Source: Lachnospiraceae bacterium (GTDB lineage Bacteria > Bacillota > Clostridia > Lachnospirales > Lachnospiraceae). Taken from it: a DNA stretch of 64,000 nt. The translations under genes and the position numbers were made by a program. The stretch's first letter is position 1; each line of letters opens with the position of its first letter. Below are positions 44,420 to 53,980 of this stretch, in pieces. The notes beneath the pieces are model-generated. The model did no database searches. It was not told the origin of the DNA and saw nothing but the letters and a program-made list of their open reading frames with translations. Location of the stretch: positions 62,001 through 126,000 of the forward strand of contig JAAVZI010000002.1 in the NCBI GenBank assembly GCA_022791575.1. The letters run 5' to 3'.

Positions 44420-46009
44420 ATGTCAACACTAAGAAATGAAATCGAAAAAAGAAGAACATTTGCAATTATATCCCATCCCGATGCAGGTAAGACTACACTG
44501 ACCGAGAAGTTTCTTCTCTATGGAGGGGCAATTAACCTGGCAGGTTCTGTCAAGGGGAAGGCTACGGCTCGCCATGCTGTGTCGGACTGGATGGAGATTG
44601 AGAAAGAGAGGGGTATTTCGGTGACCTCTTCGGTACTTCAGTTTCATTATGGGGGCTGCTGTATCAATATTCTGGACACACCCGGCCATCAGGATTTCTC
44701 AGAAGATACCTACCGTACACTGATGGCTGCTGATTCAGCAGTGATGGTGATTGACGCTTCCAAAGGTGTGGAAGCCCAGACAAGGAAACTTTTTAAGGTC
44801 TGTGTGATGCGGCACATTCCGATTTTTACATTTATTAATAAAATGGATCGAGATGCCAATGAGACATTTGACCTGCTGGATGATATTGAGAAAGAACTAG
44901 GCATTGCGACCTGTCCCATTAACTGGCCCATTGGTTCGGGGAAAGGCTTTAAGGGCGTATATAATCGTGAAGACAAAACCGTTACCCTTTTTTCGGATAC
45001 GGAAAAAGGTACGAAGGAAGGAGAGATCCAGACTCTTGCTATAGAAGATCCGGCTCTGAAAGAACTGATTGGAGAAGAGCAGTTAGAACAGTTATTAGAA
45101 GAAATGGAATTATACGATGGTGCAGGCGCTGAACTGGATATGGAGCAGGTGAGCTGCGGAGAGCTTTCACCGGTATTTTTCGGTTCAGCCCTGACAAACT
45201 TTGGTGTGGAACCATTTTTGGAGGAATTTCTGAAAATGACTTCATCCCCGCTGCCTAGAAATTCCGATGAGGGTATCATTGATCCATTTTCTGAAGATTT
45301 TTCGGCATTTGTATTCAAGATTCAGGCGAATATGAATAAGGCTCACCGGGACCGTATTGCGTTTATGCGGATCTGTTCGGGAAAGTTTGATGCTTCTAAG
45401 GAAGTTTATCATGTACAGGGCGGCCGCAAGCAGCGTCTCTCCCAGCCTCAGCAGCTGATGGCGCAGGAACGTAAGATTATTGACGAGGCCTATGCGGGAG
45501 ATATAATCGGTGTGTTTGATCCGGGGATTTTTTCGATTGGAGATACCGTCTGTTCGCCGGGAAAGAAATTTGCTTTTGAGGGAATTCCCACTTTTGCGCC
45601 AGAGCATTTTGCCAGGGTCAGCCAGGTCGATACTATGAAGAGAAAGCAGTTTATCAAAGGGGTAGAACAGATTGCTCAGGAGGGTGCGATTCAGATCTTC
45701 CGCGAAGTCAATTCCGGCATGGAGGAAATCATTGTCGGGGTAGTGGGCGTTCTCCAGTTCGATGTGTTAAAGTATCGTCTGGAAAATGAATACAATGTTG
45801 AGATTCGTATGGAAAAACTGCCCTATGAGCATATTCGCTGGATTGAAAATGAAGAAATAGATATTGACCGATTGACAGGAACTTCTGATATGAAGAAAAT
45901 TCAGGATTTAAAGGGCCGGCCGCTTCTTCTCTTTATCAATGCCTGGAGCGTGGGAATGACGCTGGATCGAAATGAAGGGTTGATCTTAAGTGAATTTGGT
46001 CGCTCCTAG
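44420..46009 (+). CDS. prfC: Peptide chain release factor 3
   Basis: 529 residues from ATG 44420, chosen for its AGGAGG; the open frame reaches back into deoB but that part is not RF3. GTPase motifs: FAIISHPDAGKTTLTEK, WMEIEKERGISVTSS, NILDTPGHQDFSEDT, TFINKMDRDAN. Domains II and III follow (FVFKIQANMNKAHRDRIAFM, GVLQFDVLKYRLENEYNV). RF3 recycles class I release factors. Its last codon, the TAG at 46007-46009, lies inside the terminal repeat of the palindrome that follows. Confidence 0.96.
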   Translation: MSTLRNEIEKRRTFAIISHPDAGKTTLTEKFLLYGGAINLAGSVKGKATARHAVSDWMEIEKERGISVTSSVLQFHYGGCCINILDTPGHQDFSEDTYRTLMAADSAVMVIDASKGVEAQTRKLFKVCVMRHIPIFTFINKMDRDANETFDLLDDIEKELGIATCPINWPIGSGKGFKGVYNREDKTVTLFSDTEKGTKEGEIQTLAIEDPALKELIGEEQLEQLLEEMELYDGAGAELDMEQVSCGELSPVFFGSALTNFGVEPFLEEFLKMTSSPLPRNSDEGIIDPFSEDFSAFVFKIQANMNKAHRDRIAFMRICSGKFDASKEVYHVQGGRKQRLSQPQQLMAQERKIIDEAYAGDIIGVFDPGIFSIGDTVCSPGKKFAFEGIPTFAPEHFARVSQVDTMKRKQFIKGVEQIAQEGAIQIFREVNSGMEEIIVGVVGVLQFDVLKYRLENEYNVEIRMEKLPYEHIRWIENEEIDIDRLTGTSDMKKIQDLKGRPLLLFINAWSVGMTLDRNEGLILSEFGRS

Positions 46010-46171
46010 AGCGTGTTTGAAAATTCATTCCCGTCATCTGCGTCCCCCACTTTGCGGCATATTTGCACCAAATTCGGTCAACGTAGCCCGCTACGCCTCC
46101 TTCATTTGGTACAAATCTTCCACAAAGTGTGGAACACATCTGACGAAAAGCAATTTTCAAACACGCTCTAG
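46006..46171. repeat. Long intergenic palindrome (second family)
   Basis: A 166-bp element with perfect 20-bp terminal inverted repeats CTAGAGCGTGTTTGAAAATT and its complement (46006-46025, 46152-46171). The interior is partly paired, for example CACCAAAT with ATTTGGTA and CCACTTTG with CAAAGTGTGG, around a central GTAGCCCGCTAC palindrome (46084-46095). A degenerate half (GTGCATTTGAACATTCATTC) is at about 61159. It lies between prfC and recJ. It encodes no transposase and looks like a non-autonomous element. Confidence 0.8.
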
Positions 46172-46205
46172 AGAAAAATAAAATAAAATACGAGGACAGA
46201 CCAGC

Positions 46206-47975
46206 ATGAAAAAGTGGATACAGCACATGAAGAAAGCCGACTTTTATGCTCTCGGCCAGAGATTTTCCATAGATCCGGTAGTGGCCAGGATTATGCGCAA
46301 CCGAGGCTTGGAACGGGAAGAAGAATACGAGCAGTACCTGTATGGAGGGTGGGAACAGCTTTATGAGCCTTCTAGTATGAAGGGTCTAAAGGAAGCCGTT
46401 TCTATGATAGAGAAGAAGATTGCAGACAAAAAATCCATTCGAATTATCGGGGATTATGATATAGACGGGGTCAATGCCACATATATTTTATATAGGGGTC
46501 TTATAAGGGCAGGAGCCATTGTGGACAGTGCGATCCCGGACCGTATGGCGGATGGTTATGGAATTAATGAGAATCTGATCCGTCAGGCATACGAGGCAGG
46601 AAGAGATACGATTATTACCTGCGACAATGGAATCGCAGCCAGAGAAGCGATTGCTTATGCGAAGAGTCTGGGAATGACCGTAGTGATAACGGATCACCAT
46701 GATGTACCTTATGAAGAAAATGAACATGGAGAACGAACGCAAGTGTTACCTCCGGCAGATGCCATTGCTGACCCTAAGCAGGAAGGCTGTGATTATCCCT
46801 GTAAAATCATCTGCGGTGCAGTAGTAGCGTTTAAATTCATCCAATTATTGTATCAAACTTTGAGCATTCCGCTTGAAGAAACGAAGGAATTCCTGCAGTT
46901 TGCAGCAATGGCAACGATTGGTGATGTGATGGAATTAAGGGACGAGAACCGGATTCTGGTAAAGCTGGGACTGCAGCAGCTGCGTACCCGTCCCTGTCCG
47001 GGCATTCGTGCGCTGATGGAAGAGACAGGAATTCTTCCAGGCTCAATTAGTTCCTATCACATTGGATTCGTAATCGGTCCCTGTCTGAATGCTTCCGGCA
47101 GGCTGGAGACAGCCAAGCATGCTCTGAAGCTTCTGCAGGCAGAGAATTCTGCAGAAGCCAATGTTTTGGCCCGTAAGCTGAAAATGCTTAATGATGAGCG
47201 GAAAACTCTGACAGAATCCGGTATGCAGGAGGCATTTGCTCAGATTGAACATACACAGCTGAAAGAAGATACGGTTCTGGTTGTCTATCTGCCGGACTGT
47301 CATGAAAGTCTGGCCGGTATTATCGCCGGAAGGATTCGAGAACGGTATTATAGACCCGTACTGGTGTTCACCGATGCGGAGGGCGGAGTCAAAGGTTCCG
47401 GCCGTTCCATTGAAGGCTATCATATGTTTGAGGAGCTGACAAAGTGTAAAGACTTATTTACCAAATACGGAGGGCATCCCATGGCAGCAGGCGTTTCCAT
47501 GCCTAAGGAACATTTGGCCTCCCTGCGTCAGAGGCTCAATGCCAATCAGCATTTGACGCAGGAGGATCTGGTAGAGAAAGTCTATATTGATGCTGTGATG
47601 CCGCTTTCCTATATCAGTGAGTCTATGATTGCGGGCCTGAATGTATTAGAACCCTTTGGAAATGGGAATGCTAAACCTATATTTGCTTTGCAGCATATTC
47701 AGATTCGGCGTTTAGAACAGAAGGGAAGAGAACGAAAGATACTGAAAATGTTGGTTTCAGATGGAACCGCGCAGATAGAAGCCGTATATTTTGGAAATAT
47801 AGAAGAATTCGAACATATGATCTGTGAAGAGTTTGGAGAGGATCAGCTGGATGATCTGTACAGCCATAGACCCAGTGAAGTAGATTTGGCCATCTTATAC
47901 TATCCGACGATTAATGAATATATGGGAAGACGAACATTGCAGATCAATATTCAGGAGTTTTGTCACATAAAATAG
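46206..47975 (+). CDS. recJ: Single-stranded-DNA-specific exonuclease RecJ
   Basis: 589 residues. DHH superfamily motifs: RIIGDYDIDGVNATYILYRG near residue 80, ITCDNGIAAREAI, VVITDHHDVPYEE, LQFAAMATIGDVMEL, and the DHHA1 motif HESLAGIIAGRIRERYYRPV with KYGGHPMAAG. An OB-like C-terminal part follows. It degrades single-stranded DNA 5' to 3' in recombination and mismatch repair. Next to relA, a common clostridial pairing. Start ATG 46206 has GAGGACAG upstream. Confidence 0.94.
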   Translation: MKKWIQHMKKADFYALGQRFSIDPVVARIMRNRGLEREEEYEQYLYGGWEQLYEPSSMKGLKEAVSMIEKKIADKKSIRIIGDYDIDGVNATYILYRGLIRAGAIVDSAIPDRMADGYGINENLIRQAYEAGRDTIITCDNGIAAREAIAYAKSLGMTVVITDHHDVPYEENEHGERTQVLPPADAIADPKQEGCDYPCKIICGAVVAFKFIQLLYQTLSIPLEETKEFLQFAAMATIGDVMELRDENRILVKLGLQQLRTRPCPGIRALMEETGILPGSISSYHIGFVIGPCLNASGRLETAKHALKLLQAENSAEANVLARKLKMLNDERKTLTESGMQEAFAQIEHTQLKEDTVLVVYLPDCHESLAGIIAGRIRERYYRPVLVFTDAEGGVKGSGRSIEGYHMFEELTKCKDLFTKYGGHPMAAGVSMPKEHLASLRQRLNANQHLTQEDLVEKVYIDAVMPLSYISESMIAGLNVLEPFGNGNAKPIFALQHIQIRRLEQKGRERKILKMLVSDGTAQIEAVYFGNIEEFEHMICEEFGEDQLDDLYSHRPSEVDLAILYYPTINEYMGRRTLQINIQEFCHIK

Positions 47976-48217
47976 TTACAATTTACCCATTTTCCCTTGC
48001 ACGCCGCCGGTTTGTGGACCATAGTTCACAAAAAAACATAAATCTATCAGAATTTTTTATAGAAAAGGGAAAAAAGAGAAAAAAAGATGACAGGCAATTG
48101 CATTTTTCGACAAATAAATTTATAATGGTGGTTAAGCTGTTTACTGATCGAAATGAATATATTATGCAAAGATAAGAGAAAAAGTGACAGAAATTAGACA
48201 GCAGGAGGGTGATGTGC

Positions 48218-50524
48218 ATGTCGGAAAAAAGGGAACCACAGAATGATTCATCGGATAAACATGTAATCGACGATGGAAAGAATAAACAGGTGCCAAGCGA
48301 TTTTACCAGTCCTGAAGCACTGTATGATGTGCTGATACAGAAAATACGTAAGTATCATCCATCAGCCGATGTTTCTATGATTGAAAAAGCTTACAGAATT
48401 GCCCGTGATGCCCATGAAGGGCAGTGCCGCAAGTCAGGTGAGCCTTATATTATACATCCAATTTGTGTATCCATTATACTGGCTAATCTGGAATTGGACA
48501 AAGAAACGATTGTAGCAGGTCTTTTACATGATGTAGTAGAAGATACCGTGATGACTTCGGAAGAGATTACTAAAGAGTTTAATGAAGAGGTAGCACTATT
48601 GGTTGACGGCGTAACCAAACTGACCCAGCTGTCTTATTCTATGGATAAGGTAGAGGTTCAGGCAGAAAATCTGCGTAAAATGTTCTTGGCTATGGCCAAG
48701 GATATTCGGGTCATATTGATTAAACTGGCAGACCGTCTGCATAATATGCGGACATTGCAGTATATGAAGCCGGAGAAACAAAAGGAGAAGGCGCGCGAGA
48801 CTATGGATATCTATGCGCCGATCGCCCAGCGGCTGGGTATTTCCAAAATTAAGATTGAACTGGATGACCTGTCATTGAAATATTTAGAGCCAGAGGTCTA
48901 CCAGGACTTAGAGCACAAGCTGAATGACCGTAAGATGTCCAGAGAGCAGTTTATTAAGGATATTATGAGTGATGTCAGTCAGCATATTGTCAATGGCGGC
49001 ATCGATGCCAAGATTGATGGCCGTGTCAAACATCTATTCAGCATTTACCGGAAAATGGTCAATCAGGATAAGACGATAGACCAGATTTATGATTTATTTG
49101 CGATCCGTATTATAGTGGATAGCGTAAAGGACTGTTATGCGTCGCTGGGAGTCATTCATGAGATGTATAAGCCGGTGCCGGGCCGTTTTAAAGATTATAT
49201 TTCCATGCCCAAGCCAAATATGTACCAGTCCCTGCATACAACGGTAGTAGGAAAGAACGGACAGCCCTTTGAGATTCAGATTCGTACTTATGAAATGCAT
49301 AAAACAGCAGAGTTCGGTATTGCTGCCCACTGGAAGTATAAGGAAAGTTCCAATGGTAAGAAGATTGGCAAAGAGCAGGAAGAGGCAAAACTAAACTGGC
49401 TGCGCCAGATTCTTGAATGGCAGAGGGATATGTCTGATAACCGGGAATTTATGAGCCTTCTGAAAAATGATTTAGACCTTTTTTCGGAAAATGTATATTG
49501 TTTTACGCCCAGTGGCGATGTGAAAAATCTGCCGAATGGTTCCAATCCTATTGATTTTGCATACAGTATACACAGTGCAGTTGGCAACCGTATGATCGGC
49601 GCTCGTATCAATGGTAAGCTGCTGCCGATTGAGACTGTATTGCAGAATGGCGACCAGGTGGAGATTATTACCAGCCAGAATTCCAAAGGGCCAAGCCGTG
49701 ACTGGCTGAAGATTGTAAAAAGCGCCCAGGCAAAGTCTAAGATTAATCAGTGGTTCAAAGCACAGCTGAAGGAAGAAAATGTAATCAAGGGCCGGGAAAT
49801 GATCCAGAATTACTGTAAAATGCATACTTTGGTCATTAGTGATCTGACCAAGCCTGAATATACAGCTCGCGTTCTGGCAAAATATGGCTTCAAAGACTGG
49901 GAATCGGTTCTAGCAGCAGTCGGCCATGGCGGTCTGAAAGAAGGCCAGGTAGTTAATAAATTAGTAGAGGAATATGATAAGGCCAATAAAAGGGCTAAGA
50001 CGGATAGCCAGATTCTAAGTGAAATGGAAGGCGGCAGGCCTAGAACAGAAAGTCCGAAGGGTAGACGCAGCGGCATTATTGTAAAGGGAATTGATGACTT
50101 AGCAGTCCGTTTTTCACGCTGCTGCAGTCCCGTACCAGGAGACCCGATTATTGGATTTACGACCAGAGGACGTGGAATCTCAATTCACCGTGCAGATTGC
50201 ATCAATATATTGAATTTATCGGAAATTGACCGTCTGCGCTTAATGGATGCGCAATGGGAATACAAAGAGGAAGAAACACAAAAGTTATATAGTACAGAAA
50301 TTAATGTCTATGGTACGAACCGAAGTGGTCTTCTTGTTGATATTTCCAAGATATTTACCGAGCGGCAGATTGATATTTCTTCTATGAATGTGCGTACCAG
50401 CAAGCAGGGAACCGCTACGCTTTCTATATCCTTTGCAGTCCGGGGCCGGGAAGAACTGGGACAGTTAATTGATAAGATCAGACAGGTAGAAAGTGTGACG
50501 GATATTGAGCGTACCGTTGGTTAA
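48218..50524 (+). CDS. relA: Bifunctional (p)ppGpp synthetase/hydrolase
   Basis: About 768 residues. HD hydrolase: HEGQCRKSGEPYIIHPICVS and LLHDVVEDTVM. Synthetase: HLFSIYRKMVNQDKTIDQIY and DLFAIRIIVDS, with KPNMYQSLHTTV. TGS: YCFTPSGDVKNLPNGSNPID. The C-terminal zinc-finger/ACT end has RFSRCCSPVPGDPI and YGTNRSGLLVDISKIF. Hydrolase and synthetase both look intact, as in Rel of most Firmicutes. ATG 48218 is chosen because CAGGAGGG is 9 bp ahead; ATG 48212 is too close. Confidence 0.96.
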   Translation: MSEKREPQNDSSDKHVIDDGKNKQVPSDFTSPEALYDVLIQKIRKYHPSADVSMIEKAYRIARDAHEGQCRKSGEPYIIHPICVSIILANLELDKETIVAGLLHDVVEDTVMTSEEITKEFNEEVALLVDGVTKLTQLSYSMDKVEVQAENLRKMFLAMAKDIRVILIKLADRLHNMRTLQYMKPEKQKEKARETMDIYAPIAQRLGISKIKIELDDLSLKYLEPEVYQDLEHKLNDRKMSREQFIKDIMSDVSQHIVNGGIDAKIDGRVKHLFSIYRKMVNQDKTIDQIYDLFAIRIIVDSVKDCYASLGVIHEMYKPVPGRFKDYISMPKPNMYQSLHTTVVGKNGQPFEIQIRTYEMHKTAEFGIAAHWKYKESSNGKKIGKEQEEAKLNWLRQILEWQRDMSDNREFMSLLKNDLDLFSENVYCFTPSGDVKNLPNGSNPIDFAYSIHSAVGNRMIGARINGKLLPIETVLQNGDQVEIITSQNSKGPSRDWLKIVKSAQAKSKINQWFKAQLKEENVIKGREMIQNYCKMHTLVISDLTKPEYTARVLAKYGFKDWESVLAAVGHGGLKEGQVVNKLVEEYDKANKRAKTDSQILSEMEGGRPRTESPKGRRSGIIVKGIDDLAVRFSRCCSPVPGDPIIGFTTRGRGISIHRADCINILNLSEIDRLRLMDAQWEYKEEETQKLYSTEINVYGTNRSGLLVDISKIFTERQIDISSMNVRTSKQGTATLSISFAVRGREELGQLIDKIRQVESVTDIERTVG

Positions 50525-50548
50525 GGCGGATGGAAAGGACAGGATGAT

Positions 50549-51178
50549 ATGAGTCAATATAAGGTAAAATTACTGGTACTGGGTCCAGTCAGTACGGATT
50601 GTTACATTTTATATAGGGAAGGCAGTAAAAGAGCGATTCTAATTGACCCGGCAGATACGGCCGGAAAGATCGTTGATACACTGACAGAGCTGGAATTAGA
50701 ACCAGAAGCAGTTCTTCTGACACATGGGCATTTTGACCATATTATGGCAGTAACAGAGTTAAAAGACCGATACGGCATGAAAGTCTATGCTCACGAAGAA
50801 GAGGCAGAGATTGCCGAAAATCCAGGGCTGAATCTATCCAATCAGTTTGGCTTGAGCTATGCACTGAAGGTGGATGAGACGGTCAGAGAGGGAGAGATTC
50901 TGGAGATTGCCGGATTCTCCCTGAAGGTTCTGCATACGCCCGGACATACGAAAGGCAGTGTCTGCTATTATATGGAGGAAGATAAGCTTCTATTCAGCGG
51001 AGATACTTTATTTGCCGGCTCCGTTGGCAGAAGTGACTTTCCAACTGGAAGCGGGGCAGTACTGATTCGCTCCATTCAGGAAAAACTTGCTACACTGCCA
51101 GAGGACGTACAGGTATTTCCAGGACATGGAGAACAGACCAATATTGGTTATGAGAAGACACATAATCCCTTTATATAA
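50549..51178 (+). CDS. Metallo-beta-lactamase-fold hydrolase, glyoxalase II-like
   Basis: 209 residues. The metal site is LLTHGHFDHI near residue 54, HTPGHTKGSVCYY holds the third ligand, FSGDTLFAGSVGRSDF the bridging Asp and VFPGHGEQTNIG the last His. Members hydrolyse thioesters such as lactoylglutathione-type adducts; clostridia lack glutathione as a rule, so the substrate may be another thiol ester. It sits between relA and hemZ, a recurrent clostridial arrangement. Confidence 0.9.
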   Translation: MSQYKVKLLVLGPVSTDCYILYREGSKRAILIDPADTAGKIVDTLTELELEPEAVLLTHGHFDHIMAVTELKDRYGMKVYAHEEEAEIAENPGLNLSNQFGLSYALKVDETVREGEILEIAGFSLKVLHTPGHTKGSVCYYMEEDKLLFSGDTLFAGSVGRSDFPTGSGAVLIRSIQEKLATLPEDVQVFPGHGEQTNIGYEKTHNPFI

Positions 51179-51202
51179 GATAAATACATGGGAAGGATCG
51201 AT

Positions 51203-52645
51203 ATGGTTATTCAGTTAAATTCAAATATATTTGAGATGGATATACGTGGGTTGGCTATGGCATTTTTTCCAGGACAGGAATTACAGGTGGTCTTGGGGGA
51301 AGGGCAGCAAATGCAGAATGATTGTCTGCACATTGTACAGAATCCAAAATGGCTGGCCATCACATATCTGGAAGATGGACAGATTCTGGCAGAGGAAGAA
51401 GAGCTAGTAACAGAGGAGGACCACAAGCTTCAGCGTGACCAACTGAAGCGCATGATGTACCGCGTGTTGAAAAAAGGCTTGGGAAAGGAGCTGCCATGGG
51501 GGACATTGAGCGGAATCCGTCCGGTAAAAATCGCAAGAACAGCATTAGAACATCAGTTCTCCGAAGATGAAATTCGGCAGGAACTGGAGAATGTTTATTA
51601 CATCAGTCCTAAAAAAAGGGATCTTATGATGGATATTGCCAAGACAGAATTAGAAGTTCTTTCCGGCATTCCATATAAAGATGGCTATAGTCTGTATGTG
51701 GGCATTCCCTTTTGTCCTTCCACCTGTGCGTATTGTTCCTTTACCTCTTATCCGATTCATGCCTGGAAGGATCAAGTAGATCATTATCTGGATCTTCTAT
51801 GTAAGGAAATTACATATACAGCAGATTTATTCCAAGATAAAAAGCTTTGTACCATCTATGTGGGCGGCGGCACCCCAACGACCCTGAATCCGTCCCAGCT
51901 TGCGAGGCTGTTAGACAAGCTCTGCCAGATCAGCAGTAAAGAGCCATTATATGAGATGACTGTGGAAGCAGGCAGACCAGATAGTGTCACCCAAGAGAAG
52001 CTTCAAGTGTTAAAGGATTACGGTGTGACAAGAATCTCTGTAAATCCTCAAACTATGAATCAGGAAACCTTAAACCGCATTGGCCGTGCCCACACAGTGG
52101 AACAGACAATCGAAGCCTACAAGATGGCCAGAAGCCTTGGCTTTGACAACATTAACATGGATTTAATTATGGGCCTTCCCGGTGAAACCAGAGAGGACGT
52201 AGAAAAGACCATGGATCAGATCCAGCAGCTTAGACCAGACAGTCTGACGGTCCATTCCCTCGCTATTAAGCGGGCAGCACGGCTGAATACTGCCAAAGAG
52301 GATTATCAGCAGTATGAGAGCGTCAATACACAGGAAATGATCGATATGGTACGCGGCTATGCCGAAGAAATGGATCTAATTCCCTATTATCTCTATCGAC
52401 AAAAGAATATGACAGGTAATTTGGAAAATGTAGGATATGCCAAAAGAAATAAAATAGGGATTTATAACATATTAATAATGGAGGAAATGCAGACAATCGC
52501 AGCTGTCGGAGCAGGCGGAGCCACAAAAGTGGTTGATCTTAGCCAAAATCTGATTCAAAGAGCCGAAAATGTCAAGGAAGTTCGCAGCTATATGACCAGA
52601 TTTGAAGAAATGTTAGAGCGAAAACAGAAACTAATAGAAAATTAA
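51203..52645 (+). CDS. hemZ: HemZ-type radical SAM coproporphyrinogen dehydrogenase-like
   Basis: About 480 residues. An N-terminal about 150-residue extension typical of HemZ precedes the radical SAM cluster CPSTCAYCSF (CxxxCxxC) in YVGIPFCPSTCAYCSFTSY. Then YVGGGTPTTL, TRISVNPQTMNQETLNRIGR and MDLIMGLPGETREDV follow. HemZ of B. subtilis is linked to anaerobic haem synthesis; in organisms without a haem pathway the role is open. ATG 51203 is used because GGAAGGA lies 6 bp ahead and the 51188 ATG has no such site. Confidence 0.88.
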   Translation: MVIQLNSNIFEMDIRGLAMAFFPGQELQVVLGEGQQMQNDCLHIVQNPKWLAITYLEDGQILAEEEELVTEEDHKLQRDQLKRMMYRVLKKGLGKELPWGTLSGIRPVKIARTALEHQFSEDEIRQELENVYYISPKKRDLMMDIAKTELEVLSGIPYKDGYSLYVGIPFCPSTCAYCSFTSYPIHAWKDQVDHYLDLLCKEITYTADLFQDKKLCTIYVGGGTPTTLNPSQLARLLDKLCQISSKEPLYEMTVEAGRPDSVTQEKLQVLKDYGVTRISVNPQTMNQETLNRIGRAHTVEQTIEAYKMARSLGFDNINMDLIMGLPGETREDVEKTMDQIQQLRPDSLTVHSLAIKRAARLNTAKEDYQQYESVNTQEMIDMVRGYAEEMDLIPYYLYRQKNMTGNLENVGYAKRNKIGIYNILIMEEMQTIAAVGAGGATKVVDLSQNLIQRAENVKEVRSYMTRFEEMLERKQKLIEN

Positions 52646-52767
52646 AGAACATTTTCTGATAAATCCCCAAAGACTAGCACAACAGCTCTAAAAGTAACAC
52701 TAATAGTTACACATAATATAAAAAAGAAAACAACTTAATATAACACATAAAAGACAAACTTATTCCA

Positions 52768-52856
52768 TAGGTAATTGCGAAGGTCATACTTAGAGCGCCA
52801 TTTATATAAATTTTGCTCAAACTCTGGTAATGAAATTGAGTTCCGCAAATACCTAA
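52768..52856. repeat. Intergenic palindrome, copy E (deletion derivative)
   Basis: Ends TAGGTAATTGCGAA (52768-52781) and TTCCGCAAATACCTA (52841-52855) match the outer repeats of copy C. The inner part retains GCTCAAACTCTGGTAATGAAA but lacks the long variable stem and most of the loop. Confidence 0.6.
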
Positions 52857-53124
52857 CACATATCAACAACAATAAGGATGTCTTTTTTTGTGCCAATCCA
52901 CATGCATAAAAGCCCTTTTATCCATCCAAATCCATAACTTCCAGCTACAACAATCCATCCCACTCATCCAACCAAAAAATGAAATGTGACACTTTTGTCA
53001 TCATGCAGTCACCGTCCTGTCATTCTGCTGGGCTATACTATAATTAACAAACAACAAAAAAGTAGTTTCCCCCGCCAGGCAGCTGCACCCCCCATTGCAC
53101 CAGCAGCCACTGCCCAGCGATACA

Positions 53125-53264
53125 AGTAATTGCCCGACGCCATTTCACAGCCAGAGTTTGGGCGGAAGCTAGAAGCTAAGAAGCGAATCCAAAACGCTTT
53201 TGAGCTTCTTAGCTTCTAGCTTCCGCCCAAATTCGTCGCCCAAAATACACCCCCCGCAATTACC
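53125..53264. repeat. Intergenic palindrome, copy D
   Basis: Outer ends GTAATTGC (53126) and GCAATTAC (53256). Arms 53154-53183 and 53205-53234 pair over 30 bp with one G-T. The 21-nt loop is CGAATCCAAAACGCTTTTGAG, matching the family core. The stem (GGAAGCTAGAAGCTAAGAAG) is wholly unlike those of copies A-C but equally self-complementary. It directly precedes the exporter operon. Confidence 0.75.
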
Positions 53265-53296
53265 AAACTATTTCAGCCATTTGAAAGGAGAACCAC

Positions 53297-53980
53297 ATGG
53301 AAATCTTAAAGGTAGAAAACCTATGCAAAACCTACGGCAAGGGAGAAAATGAGGTCAAAGCCCTAGACAACGTCTCCTTCTCCGTCAACAAAGGCGACTT
53401 TATCGCCATTATCGGCCCGTCCGGCTCCGGCAAATCCACGCTGCTGCACATCTTAGGCGGCGTCGACAAGCCCACAAGCGGCAAAGTCTGGATGGACGGC
53501 AATGACGTCTATGCGCAGAACGAAGAGCAGCTGGCGATCTTCCGCCGCCGCCAAGTCGGTCTGATCTACCAGTTCTACAACCTAATTCCAGTTCTAAACG
53601 TCACCGAAAATATCACACTGCCCGTCCTGATGGACGGCCAAAAGGTCAACCAGGAACGCCTGACCGAGCTGCTGCATACCCTGAAGCTGACCGGCCGCGA
53701 AAACCATCTGCCAAACCAGCTTTCCGGCGGGCAGCAGCAGCGCGTATCCATCGGCCGTGCGCTGATGAACGCTCCGGCGGTGGTTCTTGCCGATGAGCCG
53801 ACCGGAAACTTAGACAGCAAGAACAGCCAGGAAATCGTAGAGCTTCTAAAAATTTCCAACCAGAAATACAACCAGACCCTAATCATCATCACACATGATG
53901 AAAACATCGCTCTGCAGGCCGACCGTATCCTCGCCATAGAGGACGGAAAAATCATACGGGATGAGGTGATCCGCCGATGA
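53297..53980 (+). CDS. ABC exporter ATP-binding protein (MacB/LolD/BceA-like)
   Basis: 227 residues. Walker [15 protein letters not shown] near residue 38, Q-loop [10 protein letters not shown], signature [15 protein letters not shown] near 140, Walker [14 protein letters not shown], and H-loop [10 protein letters not shown]. This subfamily pairs with FtsX-like permeases to expel peptides, antibiotics or lipoproteins. Codons are unusually rich in C and G at third positions compared with all genes to the left. It ends in an ATGA overlap with the permease. No cognate two-component pair is adjacent. Confidence 0.93.
   Translation: MEILKVENLCKTYGKGENEVKALDNVSFSVNKGDFIAIIGPSGSGKSTLLHILGGVDKPTSGKVWMDGNDVYAQNEEQLAIFRRRQVGLIYQFYNLIPVLNVTENITLPVLMDGQKVNQERLTELLHTLKLTGRENHLPNQLSGGQQQRVSIGRALMNAPAVVLADEPTGNLDSKNSQEIVELLKISNQKYNQTLIIITHDENIALQADRILAIEDGKIIRDEVIRR

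Larger units (their letters stand above)
52646..53296. other. Gene-free stretch with two palindrome copies and exporter promoter
   Basis: 651 bp without a gene. It holds palindrome copies E (52768-52856) and D (53125-53264). Between them GTGACACTTTTGTCATCATG, CAGTCAC and CTGTCATT show repeated TGTCA/TGACA half-sites next to a possible promoter (CTGTCA, then TATAAT at about 53037) for the exporter genes. The second half is markedly C-rich. Confidence 0.55.

Noticed and set aside
45936-46226. ORFs on both strands across the prfC-recJ gap
   Set aside because: They are translations of the 166-bp palindrome and its edges; the open frames follow from the inverted repeat, not from coding selection.
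3430-53264. CRISPR array or simple terminators as explanation for the palindromes
   Set aside because: Copies are far apart, are single units with no spacers, and lack consistent T-runs; their conserved part is the loop and outer ends rather than a stem plus T-tract.
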